A DNA stretch of 64,000 bases from Streptomyces zagrosensis (GTDB lineage Bacteria; Actinomycetota; Actinomycetes; Streptomycetales; Streptomycetaceae): assembly GCF_014203645.1 (NCBI RefSeq), contig NZ_JACHJL010000017.1, positions 104,918 to 168,917 on the forward strand, given 5' to 3'. Numbering within the stretch: position 1 is the stretch's first letter; the number at the start of each line of letters is the position of its first letter. Position numbers and translations under genes: made by a program. This document shows, in pieces, positions 18,730 through 27,789 of the stretch. The notes under the pieces were generated by a model. That model was not told the origin of the DNA. It ran no database searches and saw only the letters and a list, made by a program, of their open reading frames with translations.

Positions 18730-19646
18730 CAAGCCAGCCCGAAGTCGTCCTGGGCCACATCGCCGCGGCACGCCCATGGCGAGCAGCCGTCCAGCACGCC
18801 GTTCTCCAACTCCTCCGCGCTGGCCCTCTCATTCTCGTCCTGGAGGGCAGCTCGCTCGGCGGTGGTGATGTGGTCGATGGGTGCTTGGTCAAGCGGTACG
18901 CGCGAGCGGTGGAGAAACGCCTGCCCAAGCAATCGGTTGCCGCCCGCGTTGGCGCGGGCGTTGCCTTTTCGTATCGCGGCGTCGAATTCCACAACGTCCT
19001 GCCACTCGGCGGGGCTATTGTCGCGGATGTCGCGCCACTGTGCGTTTCCGTGGAAAGGGCACCCAAGGCACGATGATTTGGGTGTATCGGCGAGGCCGAG
19101 TGAGGTCAGGTATTCGACGCAGTCGCGGCGCGACCAACCCATGTCGATGAGGGGGTGGATGTTGCGTATGTAGCGGATGTCGGCGTCCTTGGCGCGATGG
19201 AATTCGTCGGTTGATATACCAACCCATTGGTCAACGTAAACACCTTTGGGGATGCGTTGCGGGTAGGGATACCCGAGGATTTCGCGGACCTTCTTTTTGA
19301 TTGGCTTGATCTTGTATTCGCCGGTGCACTGGCGCCGCGTCATGCCGGGTTTGCCATTCTGGTTGAGTATGTGGAGCGGCATGGAAGCGAAGCGGTGGTT
19401 GGGGTTGAGTGCGTCTTCGCGGATATTTCCTGAGGCTACGCGCAGTACAGGTATTCCGGCAGGTGCGGCGATCTTCTTTTCTAGCCGGTCCAGATGGGCG
19501 TAGACGGTGGCAGGCTCCCAGCCCGTGTCGGCGAGTATCGCGTAATCGACCCGAGGGAGAACTCCCTCGGCGGAGAGGGCGAGCATCGCGCTGGACTGGA
19601 CTCCCGCGCCCAGCGATATGGACCGGAATACGGGGTTGTCGGAAAT
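18726..19646 (-). CDS. PAPS-reductase/ATP-pyrophosphatase fold protein with unusual start
   Basis: About 307 residues. The family PP-loop SLGAGVQSSAM lies before the first ATG (19586), so translation must begin upstream. Between the in-frame stop at 19656 and the PP-loop there is no ATG, GTG or TTG. An ATT at 19646 has AGGA seven bases upstream and is the best candidate. The C-terminal Cys motif SCLGCPFHG, typical of phage and plasmid members, is intact. Members activate substrates by adenylation in sulfur or nucleotide modification; the exact reaction is unknown. Its stop overlaps the methyltransferase start, so the two are coupled. Confidence 0.7.
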   Translation of the reverse strand: MSDNPVFRSISLGAGVQSSAMLALSAEGVLPRVDYAILADTGWEPATVYAHLDRLEKKIAAPAGIPVLRVASGNIREDALNPNHRFASMPLHILNQNGKPGMTRRQCTGEYKIKPIKKKVREILGYPYPQRIPKGVYVDQWVGISTDEFHRAKDADIRYIRNIHPLIDMGWSRRDCVEYLTSLGLADTPKSSCLGCPFHGNAQWRDIRDNSPAEWQDVVEFDAAIRKGNARANAGGNRLLGQAFLHRSRVPLDQAPIDHITTAERAALQDENERASAEELENGVLDGCSPWACRGDVAQDDFGLAC

Positions 19647-19839
19647 GTGGGCGTCCTAGTGGTGAATGGGGCGCTGGCGCTGTCCGTGGGCGGGGCGGTC
19701 AGCGGCGGGGAGCGGAGGCGTGCTGCGCGGCGGGTGCCGGCGGAGCCGGGGCCGTGGAGGGGGCGCGACTTCGGCGATCGGACGCGCTGCGAATTCCGGA
19801 GGGCCTGCGTGTCCGGGTTGGACCGGTTCTGGAGTCGGG

Positions 19840-20313
19840 TCAGCGGGCGCGCGGCGTGGCTGCAGTGGTGCTGGCGGGCGCCGGTACGGCCGGGCTCGTA
19901 GGGGTGCGGGTACGAGCGGGGGCGTCACGTAGGACTTTGAGTTGGGCGCCGGTTTCGGCAAGGCGCCAGAAACTCCATCCAGTACGGATGGGTGAGACCT
20001 GTGGGCGTAGTGCAGTGATGACAGCGCGCGAGGCGCCGCTGGGGGTCTTGTACTGCCCGGCTCCGGGACCTGTTGGGATGTTCAAGGCGCCGGTGGCGCG
20101 GTCGAAGTACCCCTCGATGCGCCTGTGGTCATAGATGGCGTAGACGGGGGTGAGCGTGCTTGTGCGGGCTGGTGTCTCGGACGAGGGTTGGGCGTAGAGG
20201 TGGAGCAGATATGCGATGCACTCACTGGCGGTGATCCCCAAAGCGCGGGCGAGGAGGGTCACTTGCTGGTGAACTTCGGCCTCTACACGGAGATGCTGGG
20301 GCGCGGATGTCAG
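19840..20313 (-). CDS. RAMA-domain-like protein
   Basis: The N-terminal helix region (LRVEAEVHQQVTLLARALG) resembles a small helical DNA-binding or dimerisation segment. Residues about 60-120 resemble the RAMA domain linked to restriction and methylation proteins: YFDRATGALNIPTG, SPSGA-like TPSGASRAV, and GWSFWRL. A Pro/Thr/Ala-rich tail follows. The GTG at 20262 cuts off the N-terminal helix; a CTG at 20313 with AGGAG six bases upstream fits better but is unusual. Gene order with the PAPS-type protein and methyltransferase fits a DNA-modification role. Confidence 0.55.
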   Translation of the reverse strand: MTSAPQHLRVEAEVHQQVTLLARALGITASECIAYLLHLYAQPSSETPARTSTLTPVYAIYDHRRIEGYFDRATGALNIPTGPGAGQYKTPSGASRAVITALRPQVSPIRTGWSFWRLAETGAQLKVLRDAPARTRTPTSPAVPAPASTTAATPRAR

Positions 20314-20521
20314 GTTGTTCTCCTCGGTGATCGTAGAGCCGGAGCCTTACAAAGGCGTCCGGCTGCGGCTGTTTCGTACGTCCGAAGCCGCTTTGCGGCG
20401 GACGGCACGCATAGCTTCAGCAGCCGGGATATTGCGCTGACGTTTGCTGGTGGAGGCGGGCTAGGCCGGGTGCAACAGGCAGAACTCGGCACAGACCCGC
20501 GCCCAGGGAGATAGCGCGAAA

Positions 20522-22894
20522 GTGCGGGGGGACGGTAGGGGGCGGTGCGGGGACGTGGGTGGCTCCAGGCTTGCCGGGCTGGGGTTCGCCGAGGAGTGTC
20601 CATTTTACTTTCAGTGCCGTGCCGGTGCACAGGGGGCGCTGTCCCTCAACACCAAACAGAAACTGCACGACAGGCTGCTGGGCGAACTGCGTGGACAGCA
20701 ACACACTTTGCTGTACTGGGCACAGCTGGCCGACCTCACCGCCCAAGGAGAGCCGGCTCCCTGGCAGTTCAACGGCCAGGCCAAAGAGCGACTCGCCAAG
20801 GCGACATCACAACTGCGCAGCACCGTCAACATCACGAGAAACTCGCTCAACACCACGCGTGAGGGGCTCCCCACAACCGATGCCGATACAGGCCCGGATG
20901 AAGGGAAGCTTCACGAAATCCTGCGCGGACGATGCGTATCCGCACCCCGCCCGCCCTACCACCGCACCGCCGATCCCGTCGTCCTGGTGCTCGGCACCAA
21001 GCCCGGCACCGCAGGATCCGCCACCACCATCCGCTGCCGCCTGCGCAGCGAACTGCCCCCACCGCAGGACGCACCGAAGTGGATCACCGCACTGCCCGAG
21101 GATCTGCTGCCCGCCCTGACAGAGTTCACCCAGCTCGACACGACCGGCGAGAGCAAAGCCACCGTGCCGCCCTTCTACGGTGCCGCGGCATGGAAGCAGC
21201 CCTGGCAGCCGCTGTTCGTCGAATGGGAGCTGGACTACACCCCCGTCCCCGCCCACGACGCCGACGGCACCCCCACCACACACTGGGAGTTCACCGGAAA
21301 CGACTACCGGTGGAAGAAAACCGGCGCTCACACGGGCGCGCGCACCACCCTCAAGGGCCGGCAAGTCCTCGGCCCCCACCTGTCCCGCACCCTGCACGCC
21401 AACATCCAGCACTACCTGAGCACCCACCCAGCCCTGCCGCCCAAGACCGTCATCCTGCTGAAGTCCCTGTCCAAAGTGGTGACCGACCTCGACCCGCTCT
21501 CCCAGACCCTGGCCGGCCTAACCGACCAGCTCGCCGGCCGCCTCCCCCTGGCCGGCACCCCCCTGACGACCACTGGCGAAGCCCTGGACCGCCTGCCCTC
21601 CCACAACCTCACCCCCGGCCCCCTGCCCGACATCGGCGAAACCTGGCCCCCGTCACGCTTCCAGGACGTCCGCGCCGGCCACCTGGTCTTCACCGCCCTG
21701 ACCGTCATCGACGTCTTCGGCCGGACCCTGGACGTCATCGACGACACCACCCGCGACTGGACGCCCCTGCTCCTCGCCCCCGACATGCGCCCCGACAAAA
21801 CCCCGGTCGCATCCGGCTACGACCGCACCATCGAAGCCCGCCCCCGCCTGGTACAGCCCGCACGCCTGGCGATCGAACTGAGCGGCGCCGCCAACGACGA
21901 CCTGGACTACGAACGCGACTGCCACAACCCCGGGGCCAACCCGCTGTGCGGATGGATCTTGCCCAACTACCTCGACGGCAGCCTCCTGTGCTTCGACCCC
22001 GACGGCGCCCCCCTGATCCAGTTACGCCCAGCAGCCAACAACACCATCGCCGCGCTGCCCCTGCCCGGCTTCGACCACGACGACATCACCCCGGTCACCG
22101 CCCTCCGCTCACGCCACATCAAAGCCCTCATCAAAGCCGCCTCCAGCGCCAACGGCGCCTTCCAGGCACTGAACACCGCCATCCACCGCCTGCTGCCCGA
22201 CATCGACACCGGCCACCCCGACGGCACCCACCAGCACACAGCCCTCACCGGCCGCCCGCTGGCCCTGATCCGCGCCGCGGCATCCATCCAGACGAACGGC
22301 CCCCTGTGGACCGACCCGGCCTGGCAACAAGTCCACACCGACGTCAAGAACCTCCTCGACCCGCCGAAGGAACCACCCGCGCCAGCCCCCGCCCGCCCCT
22401 GGACCGTGCGCCTGGGCGAAACCAAGCGCCTTCACGACGGACTCATCGGCTTCTACACCTACACCGACCCCGCCGCCTTCCCCTCCCTCACCCCCACCAG
22501 CCCCACCTCCACCCTCCACCTCGCCCCCGGCGCAAAACCGGTGATGGTCACGCTGCTGATGGACCCCCACGCCGTCGTCCACGCCGCCAGCGGCATCCTG
22601 CCAGTCCACGAACTACGCCTGCCCGACCACCTCACCCGCACCCCCCTGTCCCGCCTGCGCATGTCCCACCGCGTAGGACCCCTGCCAGCCACCGAACGAG
22701 ACAAACGCCTAGTCCTTCCCACCCCACCGGCCACCACCGGCACCTGGACCTTCGCCCACACCCACACCACCAACCACGACTGGACCTACACCCCCCTCAT
22801 CCCCGCCGACACCACCACCCGCCTGCCCGACGGACCCCTCGCCCTCCACACCGGCTACCTGCACTGCACCACCCCCCAGGAGACCCAAACATGA
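20522..22894 (+). CDS. Large uncharacterised protein (about 750-790 aa), first gene of a unit
   Basis: A long frame with very strong GC3 bias, especially after residue 140. No signal peptide or membrane segment. Recognisable islands are NPLCGWILPNYLDGSLLCFD near residue 485 and LTGRPLALIRAA near 580. These look like a family of very large uncharacterised proteins that I recall but cannot name. Motif-poor beta-rich sequence continues to the end. The first 35-40 residues may not be translated; a CTG at 20639 after AGGGGG is a possible start. The stop overlaps the next start (ATGA). Confidence 0.7.
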   Translation: MRGDGRGRCGDVGGSRLAGLGFAEECPFYFQCRAGAQGALSLNTKQKLHDRLLGELRGQQHTLLYWAQLADLTAQGEPAPWQFNGQAKERLAKATSQLRSTVNITRNSLNTTREGLPTTDADTGPDEGKLHEILRGRCVSAPRPPYHRTADPVVLVLGTKPGTAGSATTIRCRLRSELPPPQDAPKWITALPEDLLPALTEFTQLDTTGESKATVPPFYGAAAWKQPWQPLFVEWELDYTPVPAHDADGTPTTHWEFTGNDYRWKKTGAHTGARTTLKGRQVLGPHLSRTLHANIQHYLSTHPALPPKTVILLKSLSKVVTDLDPLSQTLAGLTDQLAGRLPLAGTPLTTTGEALDRLPSHNLTPGPLPDIGETWPPSRFQDVRAGHLVFTALTVIDVFGRTLDVIDDTTRDWTPLLLAPDMRPDKTPVASGYDRTIEARPRLVQPARLAIELSGAANDDLDYERDCHNPGANPLCGWILPNYLDGSLLCFDPDGAPLIQLRPAANNTIAALPLPGFDHDDITPVTALRSRHIKALIKAASSANGAFQALNTAIHRLLPDIDTGHPDGTHQHTALTGRPLALIRAAASIQTNGPLWTDPAWQQVHTDVKNLLDPPKEPPAPAPARPWTVRLGETKRLHDGLIGFYTYTDPAAFPSLTPTSPTSTLHLAPGAKPVMVTLLMDPHAVVHAASGILPVHELRLPDHLTRTPLSRLRMSHRVGPLPATERDKRLVLPTPPATTGTWTFAHTHTTNHDWTYTPLIPADTTTRLPDGPLALHTGYLHCTTPQETQT

Positions 22895-23844
22895 CCACCG
22901 CCCTGCACTACCAGGTACTCACCCACCCCCACCCCCTGCCCGCCTCCACCCCCACCACGCCAAGCACCGCCACCACCTACATCATCATCACCAACCACAA
23001 TGCCGCCACCGTCACCTGGAAAAAGATCCTGGTCACCGTACCCACCGGCGACAAACCCAAAGACCTCACCAACAACCCCGACAGCATCCGCCCCGGCGTC
23101 CAGGGCGAAGCACACGGCGCTCAATTCTCCAGAACACGCAACAACAACATTTTCGAAGCCATCCCCGGAAAAGGCTTCGACAAGATGCTCCAAGGACAGG
23201 TCCTCGTCCTCCAACTGGGCAACATCTCCATCAACGCCAGCGACGGTCTTTCCGTCCTCACCATCGACGAACTTACAGAAGTCGCCACAACACGGCACGC
23301 CAGCCTCGGCATCCTCAAACTCCCCGCCGATGACATCCCCGCACCCCCCCAGCCCGACATCCCCCGCAACTTCCACCCCGAGAAGCAGCTCATCGACACC
23401 ACCAGAAAACAGGAGCCCGAGAACGTCAAACTCCTGTGGAACGGGCCCCGCGACGCCGAGTACACCATCCTGCCCGACGGAGGAACGCCACAAGAGGGGG
23501 AGCAGTCCTGGTCACCGAAAATGCCGCCCGCACGGGACACCACCTACACCCTCAAAGCCACCCACAGAGACAAAACCTACTATCTCACCACCACCGTGCA
23601 CATCCGGAAACCCACCTATGAGGAAGGTGTTTATGTGCCAGAACTGCAGTGGAAACCAGGGGAGCCGTGGATCCACTTCGCCGAAGACCGCGTAGAGATC
23701 CGAGTCGGACAAGGTTGGTCGAAACTGTCAGCGGGAACCGTGGACACGACGACCGTAATCGCCGAGGAGGAGATCCAGGCGTCGAAACTGTCAGCGACAA
23801 CCGTCGCCACACAAAACCTCATGCCCCTGCAAGAAACGGAATGA
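22891..23844 (+). CDS. Hypothetical protein, second gene of the unit (317 aa)
   Basis: ATG at 22891 overlaps the preceding TGA, so translation is coupled. Strand-rich composition with many Thr and Pro suggests several beta domains: TTYIIITNHNAATVTWKKI early, a middle IPRNFHPEKQ linker, then WNGPRDAEYTILPDGG and TTYTLKATHRDKTYYLTTTV, which looks like an Ig-like fold. The C-terminus has two related SKLSA-T-T-V segments. No signal peptide. Possibly a structural or scaffold protein acting with the large upstream product. Confidence 0.7.
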   Translation: MTTALHYQVLTHPHPLPASTPTTPSTATTYIIITNHNAATVTWKKILVTVPTGDKPKDLTNNPDSIRPGVQGEAHGAQFSRTRNNNIFEAIPGKGFDKMLQGQVLVLQLGNISINASDGLSVLTIDELTEVATTRHASLGILKLPADDIPAPPQPDIPRNFHPEKQLIDTTRKQEPENVKLLWNGPRDAEYTILPDGGTPQEGEQSWSPKMPPARDTTYTLKATHRDKTYYLTTTVHIRKPTYEEGVYVPELQWKPGEPWIHFAEDRVEIRVGQGWSKLSAGTVDTTTVIAEEEIQASKLSATTVATQNLMPLQETE

Positions 23845-23921
23845 GCAGTCGCCACCGGATTCGACCGTCACCGCAGTCACCCACCCGTCACACGATCAGT
23901 AGTCACGAAAGGGAACCAGCC

Positions 23922-24437
23922 ATGGACGCTCGCATCAACCTCAGCGGCCCGGTATCCGCCCTCTGGAAGTCAGTGCAGCTCTGGGAAATCCGACTTGCCG
24001 ACGCCGAAAACGTCACCTACTGCTTCCCCTATGGGCCGGTGTCAGTCGACGGATTCCTCACGAGCACTATCTATCTGGAGCCAGAAAGCGACGCAGGCGT
24101 CTTCGGAACGTGCTACGTCTACTACGACGGAAGGTACTTCGGCGCCCAGTGCCAAAGGCAGAAGAATTTGGACTGCTCGTCAGTCGCCACATTTACCATT
24201 CCGATCGCCGCAGGCAAGCCCTTTTATTTCGGATGCTATCTGGACAATAAGAGAGATGATGGCTCGTATCAGAGCGTGAAGTGGGGAGCGGAATACCGGT
24301 GGACATCCCTCGGAGACAGTCCTAGCCCATCACCCTATTACGGGTACAAGTATAAGGTAAAAGTGAAGATGTGGGACCAAAAGCCCCCAATGCAGATGGC
24401 AAGCGGGCCGTCGCGCGACGTAGCACCTCCAAACTGA
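23922..24437 (+). CDS. Hypothetical protein, third gene of the unit (171 aa)
   Basis: ATG at 23922 with AAGGGAACC nine bases upstream. An aromatic-rich, beta-type protein (TYCFPYGPVSVDGF, YVYYDGRYFG, YYGYKYKVKVKMW) with four Cys that could pair. GC3 falls well below that of the two genes before it, suggesting separate acquisition. It resembles a small jelly-roll or toxin/lectin-like domain, but I cannot assign a family. It lies 77 bp after the second gene, in the same direction. Confidence 0.6.
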   Translation: MDARINLSGPVSALWKSVQLWEIRLADAENVTYCFPYGPVSVDGFLTSTIYLEPESDAGVFGTCYVYYDGRYFGAQCQRQKNLDCSSVATFTIPIAAGKPFYFGCYLDNKRDDGSYQSVKWGAEYRWTSLGDSPSPSPYYGYKYKVKVKMWDQKPPMQMASGPSRDVAPPN

Positions 24438-24888
24438 ACTGTCACCCGGCAAGGTCTGCTGCACACTCCTGAGCCGTCTCAGTGCCTGGCACTCAAGCAG
24501 GACAGCGCACGACGCAATGTTCCCAGCTCGGACGGCCGGTCGAGGTGGTCCCCCAAGGGGCGAGTGAGAGCCTGCGGGAGGACAGTTCACGGGCGGATCG
24601 CGTCGGGCGCCGGCCGGGTGGGCGGCGCGAAGGCACTTGGTGGCGGTGAGTGGGGAGATGGCGAAAAGCCACATGAGGTGGAGGGCGTCCGAGGTGCCGT
24701 ACCTGCCGGCCCGTCGGCCGGTGACGAGGTATGCCAACACATCTCAAGCTCAGGACCTGCGCTTTTGTGCCGCTGCTACGGTGGGCAAGCCGTGGCAGCG
24801 AAGGCTCGGCAATCCTCGCCGTATCGGTCCCCGACCCTAAGCTGGCCTCACTCGTCCACGGCAGGGGTGCGCTCTTTAGCTACAGAGC
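24438..24888. other. 451-bp region without a supported gene
   Basis: It lies between two convergent genes. No frame shows coding bias over a useful length, and no strong hairpin was seen. Confidence 0.35.
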
Positions 24889-26097
24889 TCAGCAAGGCCC
24901 CGGCTTTAGGCGCGGTCCGCAGTTGGTCAAACGGTTCCCTTCGGCCAAGAAGGGAAGGGTGTACTTCATCGCAGCTGCTGACTGTTTGACGCCTTCATGG
25001 TGGGGAAAATCCAGTCCCCGCCTTCGGCCGGTATCGTCGACCACGTAATTCCCTCGGACGTTGCTACCGCTGATTGCGACGCGATCTGGGGGGACGAGTT
25101 CATCGCGTTTGGCCGCGATAGTCATGTAGGTAATCGGCCAGGTTTCATTACCCTTCTTGCCGTTGAGGCCGTTGATAAACCGCGAGTTGGGCTTCATGTC
25201 TTCGATCTCCAAGGGGCACCCCTTGGGGCACAGCGCCGACCAGTTTGTTGCGCCGTGGTTCGGACCCCCGTACGAGATGAATTTGTCCACCTTCTGATCC
25301 ACGCCCTTCCATCTGATGGCGTAGCGGGAGACGAGGGACCCCATCGAGTGGGTGACGACATCGATTCGCCGTCCTGAAAATTTCCCGTAGACCCATTGTT
25401 GGAAGTCCTCCGAATGAGCGGCGATTCCCTTGCCGGGGTATGGGAACCCGCTTCCGTAATCGTAGTTCACGAAGTCGCTGTCTTTGTAGTGCTTATCGTT
25501 CTTGAGTTTTTGCTTGAGATCACCCCAGCCGTTGTTGTCGCCTTTGTACCCGTGAACGAATACAACGGGACGTGCATGGCGTTCGCGAGATACCCCGTAT
25601 GGCACCCACTTCGCATTAGGCTGGCCCTTGCGTATCTGGATTGCCCGGGCGTTGAGTGCCCCCCACAGGAACATGTAGTACTCATTTCCGTTGACGGTGG
25701 TGTAGACGTCGCTGTTTCCATTGACACTCCAGGTGAGCACATCTTTATGGTTGCAGGGTTCCATCATGGTCGCATACGCCCCGTTGTATTCCTTTCCTCT
25801 TATCAGGCACCTTCCGTTCCACTTACTGTCGGGGGCGTTGAACTTGAGCTTTCTGTCGCTGGTGTATGTCCAGAACTTCTGGTCGGGCATGTCTTCGCAC
25901 TTATCGGGGCCCGCTACGTACCCGGCGCCGCCTACACAGAAGCGCTGACCTTCATAGGTGACGGTGATGTCACCCTTAGCGTCGGATGCGGCACGGGAAC
26001 TTTGATTGCGGGAGGGTGTGGCCGTGCATGATGCCTGCAATGAAAGAGCTACGGCGCAGCCGATGAGTGCGGCTCGCCGGTTAACTGTCATGGCCAT
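24889..26097 (-). CDS. Lipoprotein lipase/esterase (alpha/beta hydrolase)
   Basis: 402 residues. The start has basic residues, a hydrophobic core and a lipobox LQASC with Cys near residue 23, so it should be a lipid-anchored exported protein. Residues about 40-165 form a beta-rich module (GQRFCVGGAGYV, many Trp/Tyr). The hydrolase core then follows: VVFVHGYKGDNNGW oxyanion region, nucleophile in THSMGS, AKRDELV with an acid, and a C-terminal DFPHHEGV histidine. It probably cleaves lipids or other esters at the surface. The ATG at 26097 follows AAAGGACC. It lies convergent with the three-gene unit. Confidence 0.85.
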   Translation of the reverse strand: MAMTVNRRAALIGCAVALSLQASCTATPSRNQSSRAASDAKGDITVTYEGQRFCVGGAGYVAGPDKCEDMPDQKFWTYTSDRKLKFNAPDSKWNGRCLIRGKEYNGAYATMMEPCNHKDVLTWSVNGNSDVYTTVNGNEYYMFLWGALNARAIQIRKGQPNAKWVPYGVSRERHARPVVFVHGYKGDNNGWGDLKQKLKNDKHYKDSDFVNYDYGSGFPYPGKGIAAHSEDFQQWVYGKFSGRRIDVVTHSMGSLVSRYAIRWKGVDQKVDKFISYGGPNHGATNWSALCPKGCPLEIEDMKPNSRFINGLNGKKGNETWPITYMTIAAKRDELVPPDRVAISGSNVRGNYVVDDTGRRRGLDFPHHEGVKQSAAAMKYTLPFLAEGNRLTNCGPRLKPGPC

Positions 26098-26655
26098 GGC
26101 GAGGTCCTTTCGTGCGTGTTCAGCACAGAGCCACTCTGAATCCCCCGCCAAGCCCCCCGAGCTTCCTTACCCTACGGTCACCTCGAAGGGCTAGATCCCG
26201 GATTTTGCAGTGCAGGCGTGGTTTCCTCGGAACTGCTTAGCGGTTTCCCGAAGGCAGTAGCCGAGGGCGCGCTGCCAGACGAAGTTAGGGTGCAGAAATC
26301 CTTGCACGTCTCCTTCTTTCGGCGTGTTGCCGCTTCGATACCCGGGCTTGATGTACGGGTATCCGCAGCTTGCTACGTCCGGAGCCCCTTACTTGGGTTT
26401 CGTTCTTTTCCGCATGCCTGTGCCTTTACCCCCGTTCCGCTGGGCTCTTTCGTCACAGGCGGCAGGCCGCACCAGGCCAGACTCACAGGGCGTACCTGTA
26501 CTGCCACGAGTTGTCCGCACCGGGCCGGTTGTCCGACAGCGGGGGCAGTGTGAGTGGCTGGCACGCGATCTACCGCGCCTCTCGTCTGGACCGCAGCAGT
26601 GGCTACCGGAAACTGACAGCCACGGCCAACGGCCATCGCGCACGGCAACCCCTTC

Positions 26656-26838
26656 GTGAGAAAGGATGTCGCGGCACCTTTGACGGTCTGTCCGACCGCT
26701 GGACCGTACGTTCGCTCTCACTACAGCGGCTCTGGCCAGCCTTCGCCTGATACTGGTGCGTACAAGCCCCCCAAACAGGTGTACACGCGCCCCGGCGCGA
26801 CGGCATACGGCCAGGTCAAGTCCTGTAAAAGCTGCTAG
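26656..26838 (+). CDS. Possible small Cys-ended protein (60 aa), doubtful
   Basis: A short frame ending GQVKSCKSC with a Tyr/Ser/Gly-rich middle (YVRSHYSGSGQPSPDTG). It could be the tail of a secreted protein whose 5' part is lost. No ribosome site and no homology recognised. Confidence 0.2.
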   Translation: MRKDVAAPLTVCPTAGPYVRSHYSGSGQPSPDTGAYKPPKQVYTRPGATAYGQVKSCKSC

Positions 26839-26942
26839 GCCCGAAGCTTCACCCGAACAGTCGCCCTTCAGCTCGCCACGTATGTTGCTCCAGCGCGGGG
26901 TAGTCGGCTGGCCGCGCATCGACTTCGAAACGCTCAGTTACC

Positions 26943-27002
26943 CATCCCCAGATCACCCAGATCTGGGCGGATGCCGCCTACGCCGGCAACCTCCTGCCCC
27001 GG
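26943..27002 (+). pseudogene. IS5-type transposase scrap
   Basis: A 20-residue segment contains ITQIWADAAYAG, a strand motif common to IS5/IS4-group DDE transposases around the second catalytic Asp. Nothing else of the element remains. Confidence 0.5.
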
Positions 27003-27150
27003 CGTCCACGACCCGACCCAGGCCACGGCGTTCGACGGTCTGCTTCAGGGCTGGCGCCTTGGAACACCGGGCCCGGCCGCCCCCGGTCGGATGAACACGC
27101 GTGTGCGACGGGTTCCCGGCTGAGACAGCAGACTCTGCCTAAAGAGCGGG

Positions 27151-27788
27151 GTGCTGCGGCTGCACCGCCGCACCCCGCCCGAGCTGGCCGCCGTCATCCG
27201 GCTGCGGGCCATCGCGCACCTGGGCATCGACGCACGCCTGGAAGTCGCCCCCAACTGGAAGCTGGCCGCCACCGCCTCTGCCCGCACGCCACGCACCAGC
27301 ATCCGCCTGGTGCCGAACGACCCGGCCGCCGTCGCCGCCTCCTGCACCCATTGCCCATCGACGTCCTGCACGGCATCGGCCGCCGCCTCCTGACCGAGAT
27401 GCTGCGCCTCTACAGCGTGCGCACCATCGGTGCGCTGACCCGCATCCGGCCGCCACCGCCCAGTGCCTCCCGGGCCGCGCCGACCGCACCTGCAGGAGCG
27501 CGCCGGCGGCGCAGACCCGCGCCCCATCCCCGCACCGGGCCCAGCACAACGAGCGCGGCTCGTCGAGATCCGCGACAACCTCATCGCGCGGATCGCCGAG
27601 GCCGAGCGCGAAGGCTGGCTGGGCGAAATGGGCGGTTTGCAGGTCAGCCTCACCGGTGCCCAGGAGAGCTGGCCCAACTCGATGCCGAAACAGCCCGCCG
27701 ATCCACCGCCGTCGACCCCGACATGCCGACCTTCGGCCAGATCGCCGTACGCACGGAGGAGGCGAACAAACCATCTGCGGACGGCTGA
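27151..27788 (+). pseudogene. Remnant of Y-family DNA polymerase joined to integrase-like tail
   Basis: From 27180 to about 27540 two frames together read as part of a DinB/UmuC-like polymerase: RAIAHLGIDARLEVAPNWKLA, then IDVLHGIGRRLLTEMLRLYS and RTIGALTRI, which is the helix-hairpin-helix thumb region. From about 27541 a different protein tail follows in two frames (ARLVEIRDNLIARIAEAE, then ARRSTAVDPDMPTFGQI). That tail resembles the C-terminus of large Streptomyces recombinases or integrases; this second identification is from memory and weak. Several frameshifts make both non-functional. Confidence 0.55.
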
Positions 27789-27789
27789 T

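Larger units (their letters stand above)
26098..27150. other. About 1 kb of degenerate DNA
   Basis: The 5' end should hold the lipase promoter. The rest has no intact gene apart from one weak small frame (26656-26838) and an IS5-type scrap (26943-27002), listed separately. It separates functional genes from the polymerase and integrase debris to the right. Confidence 0.4.

Noticed and set aside
20932..23844. A 970-codon open frame, Arg/Pro/His-rich, over the three-gene unit
   Set aside because: Its first part is the shadow of the real frame in GC-rich DNA (runs of Arg and Pro codons). Only the segment from 22891 has normal protein composition.
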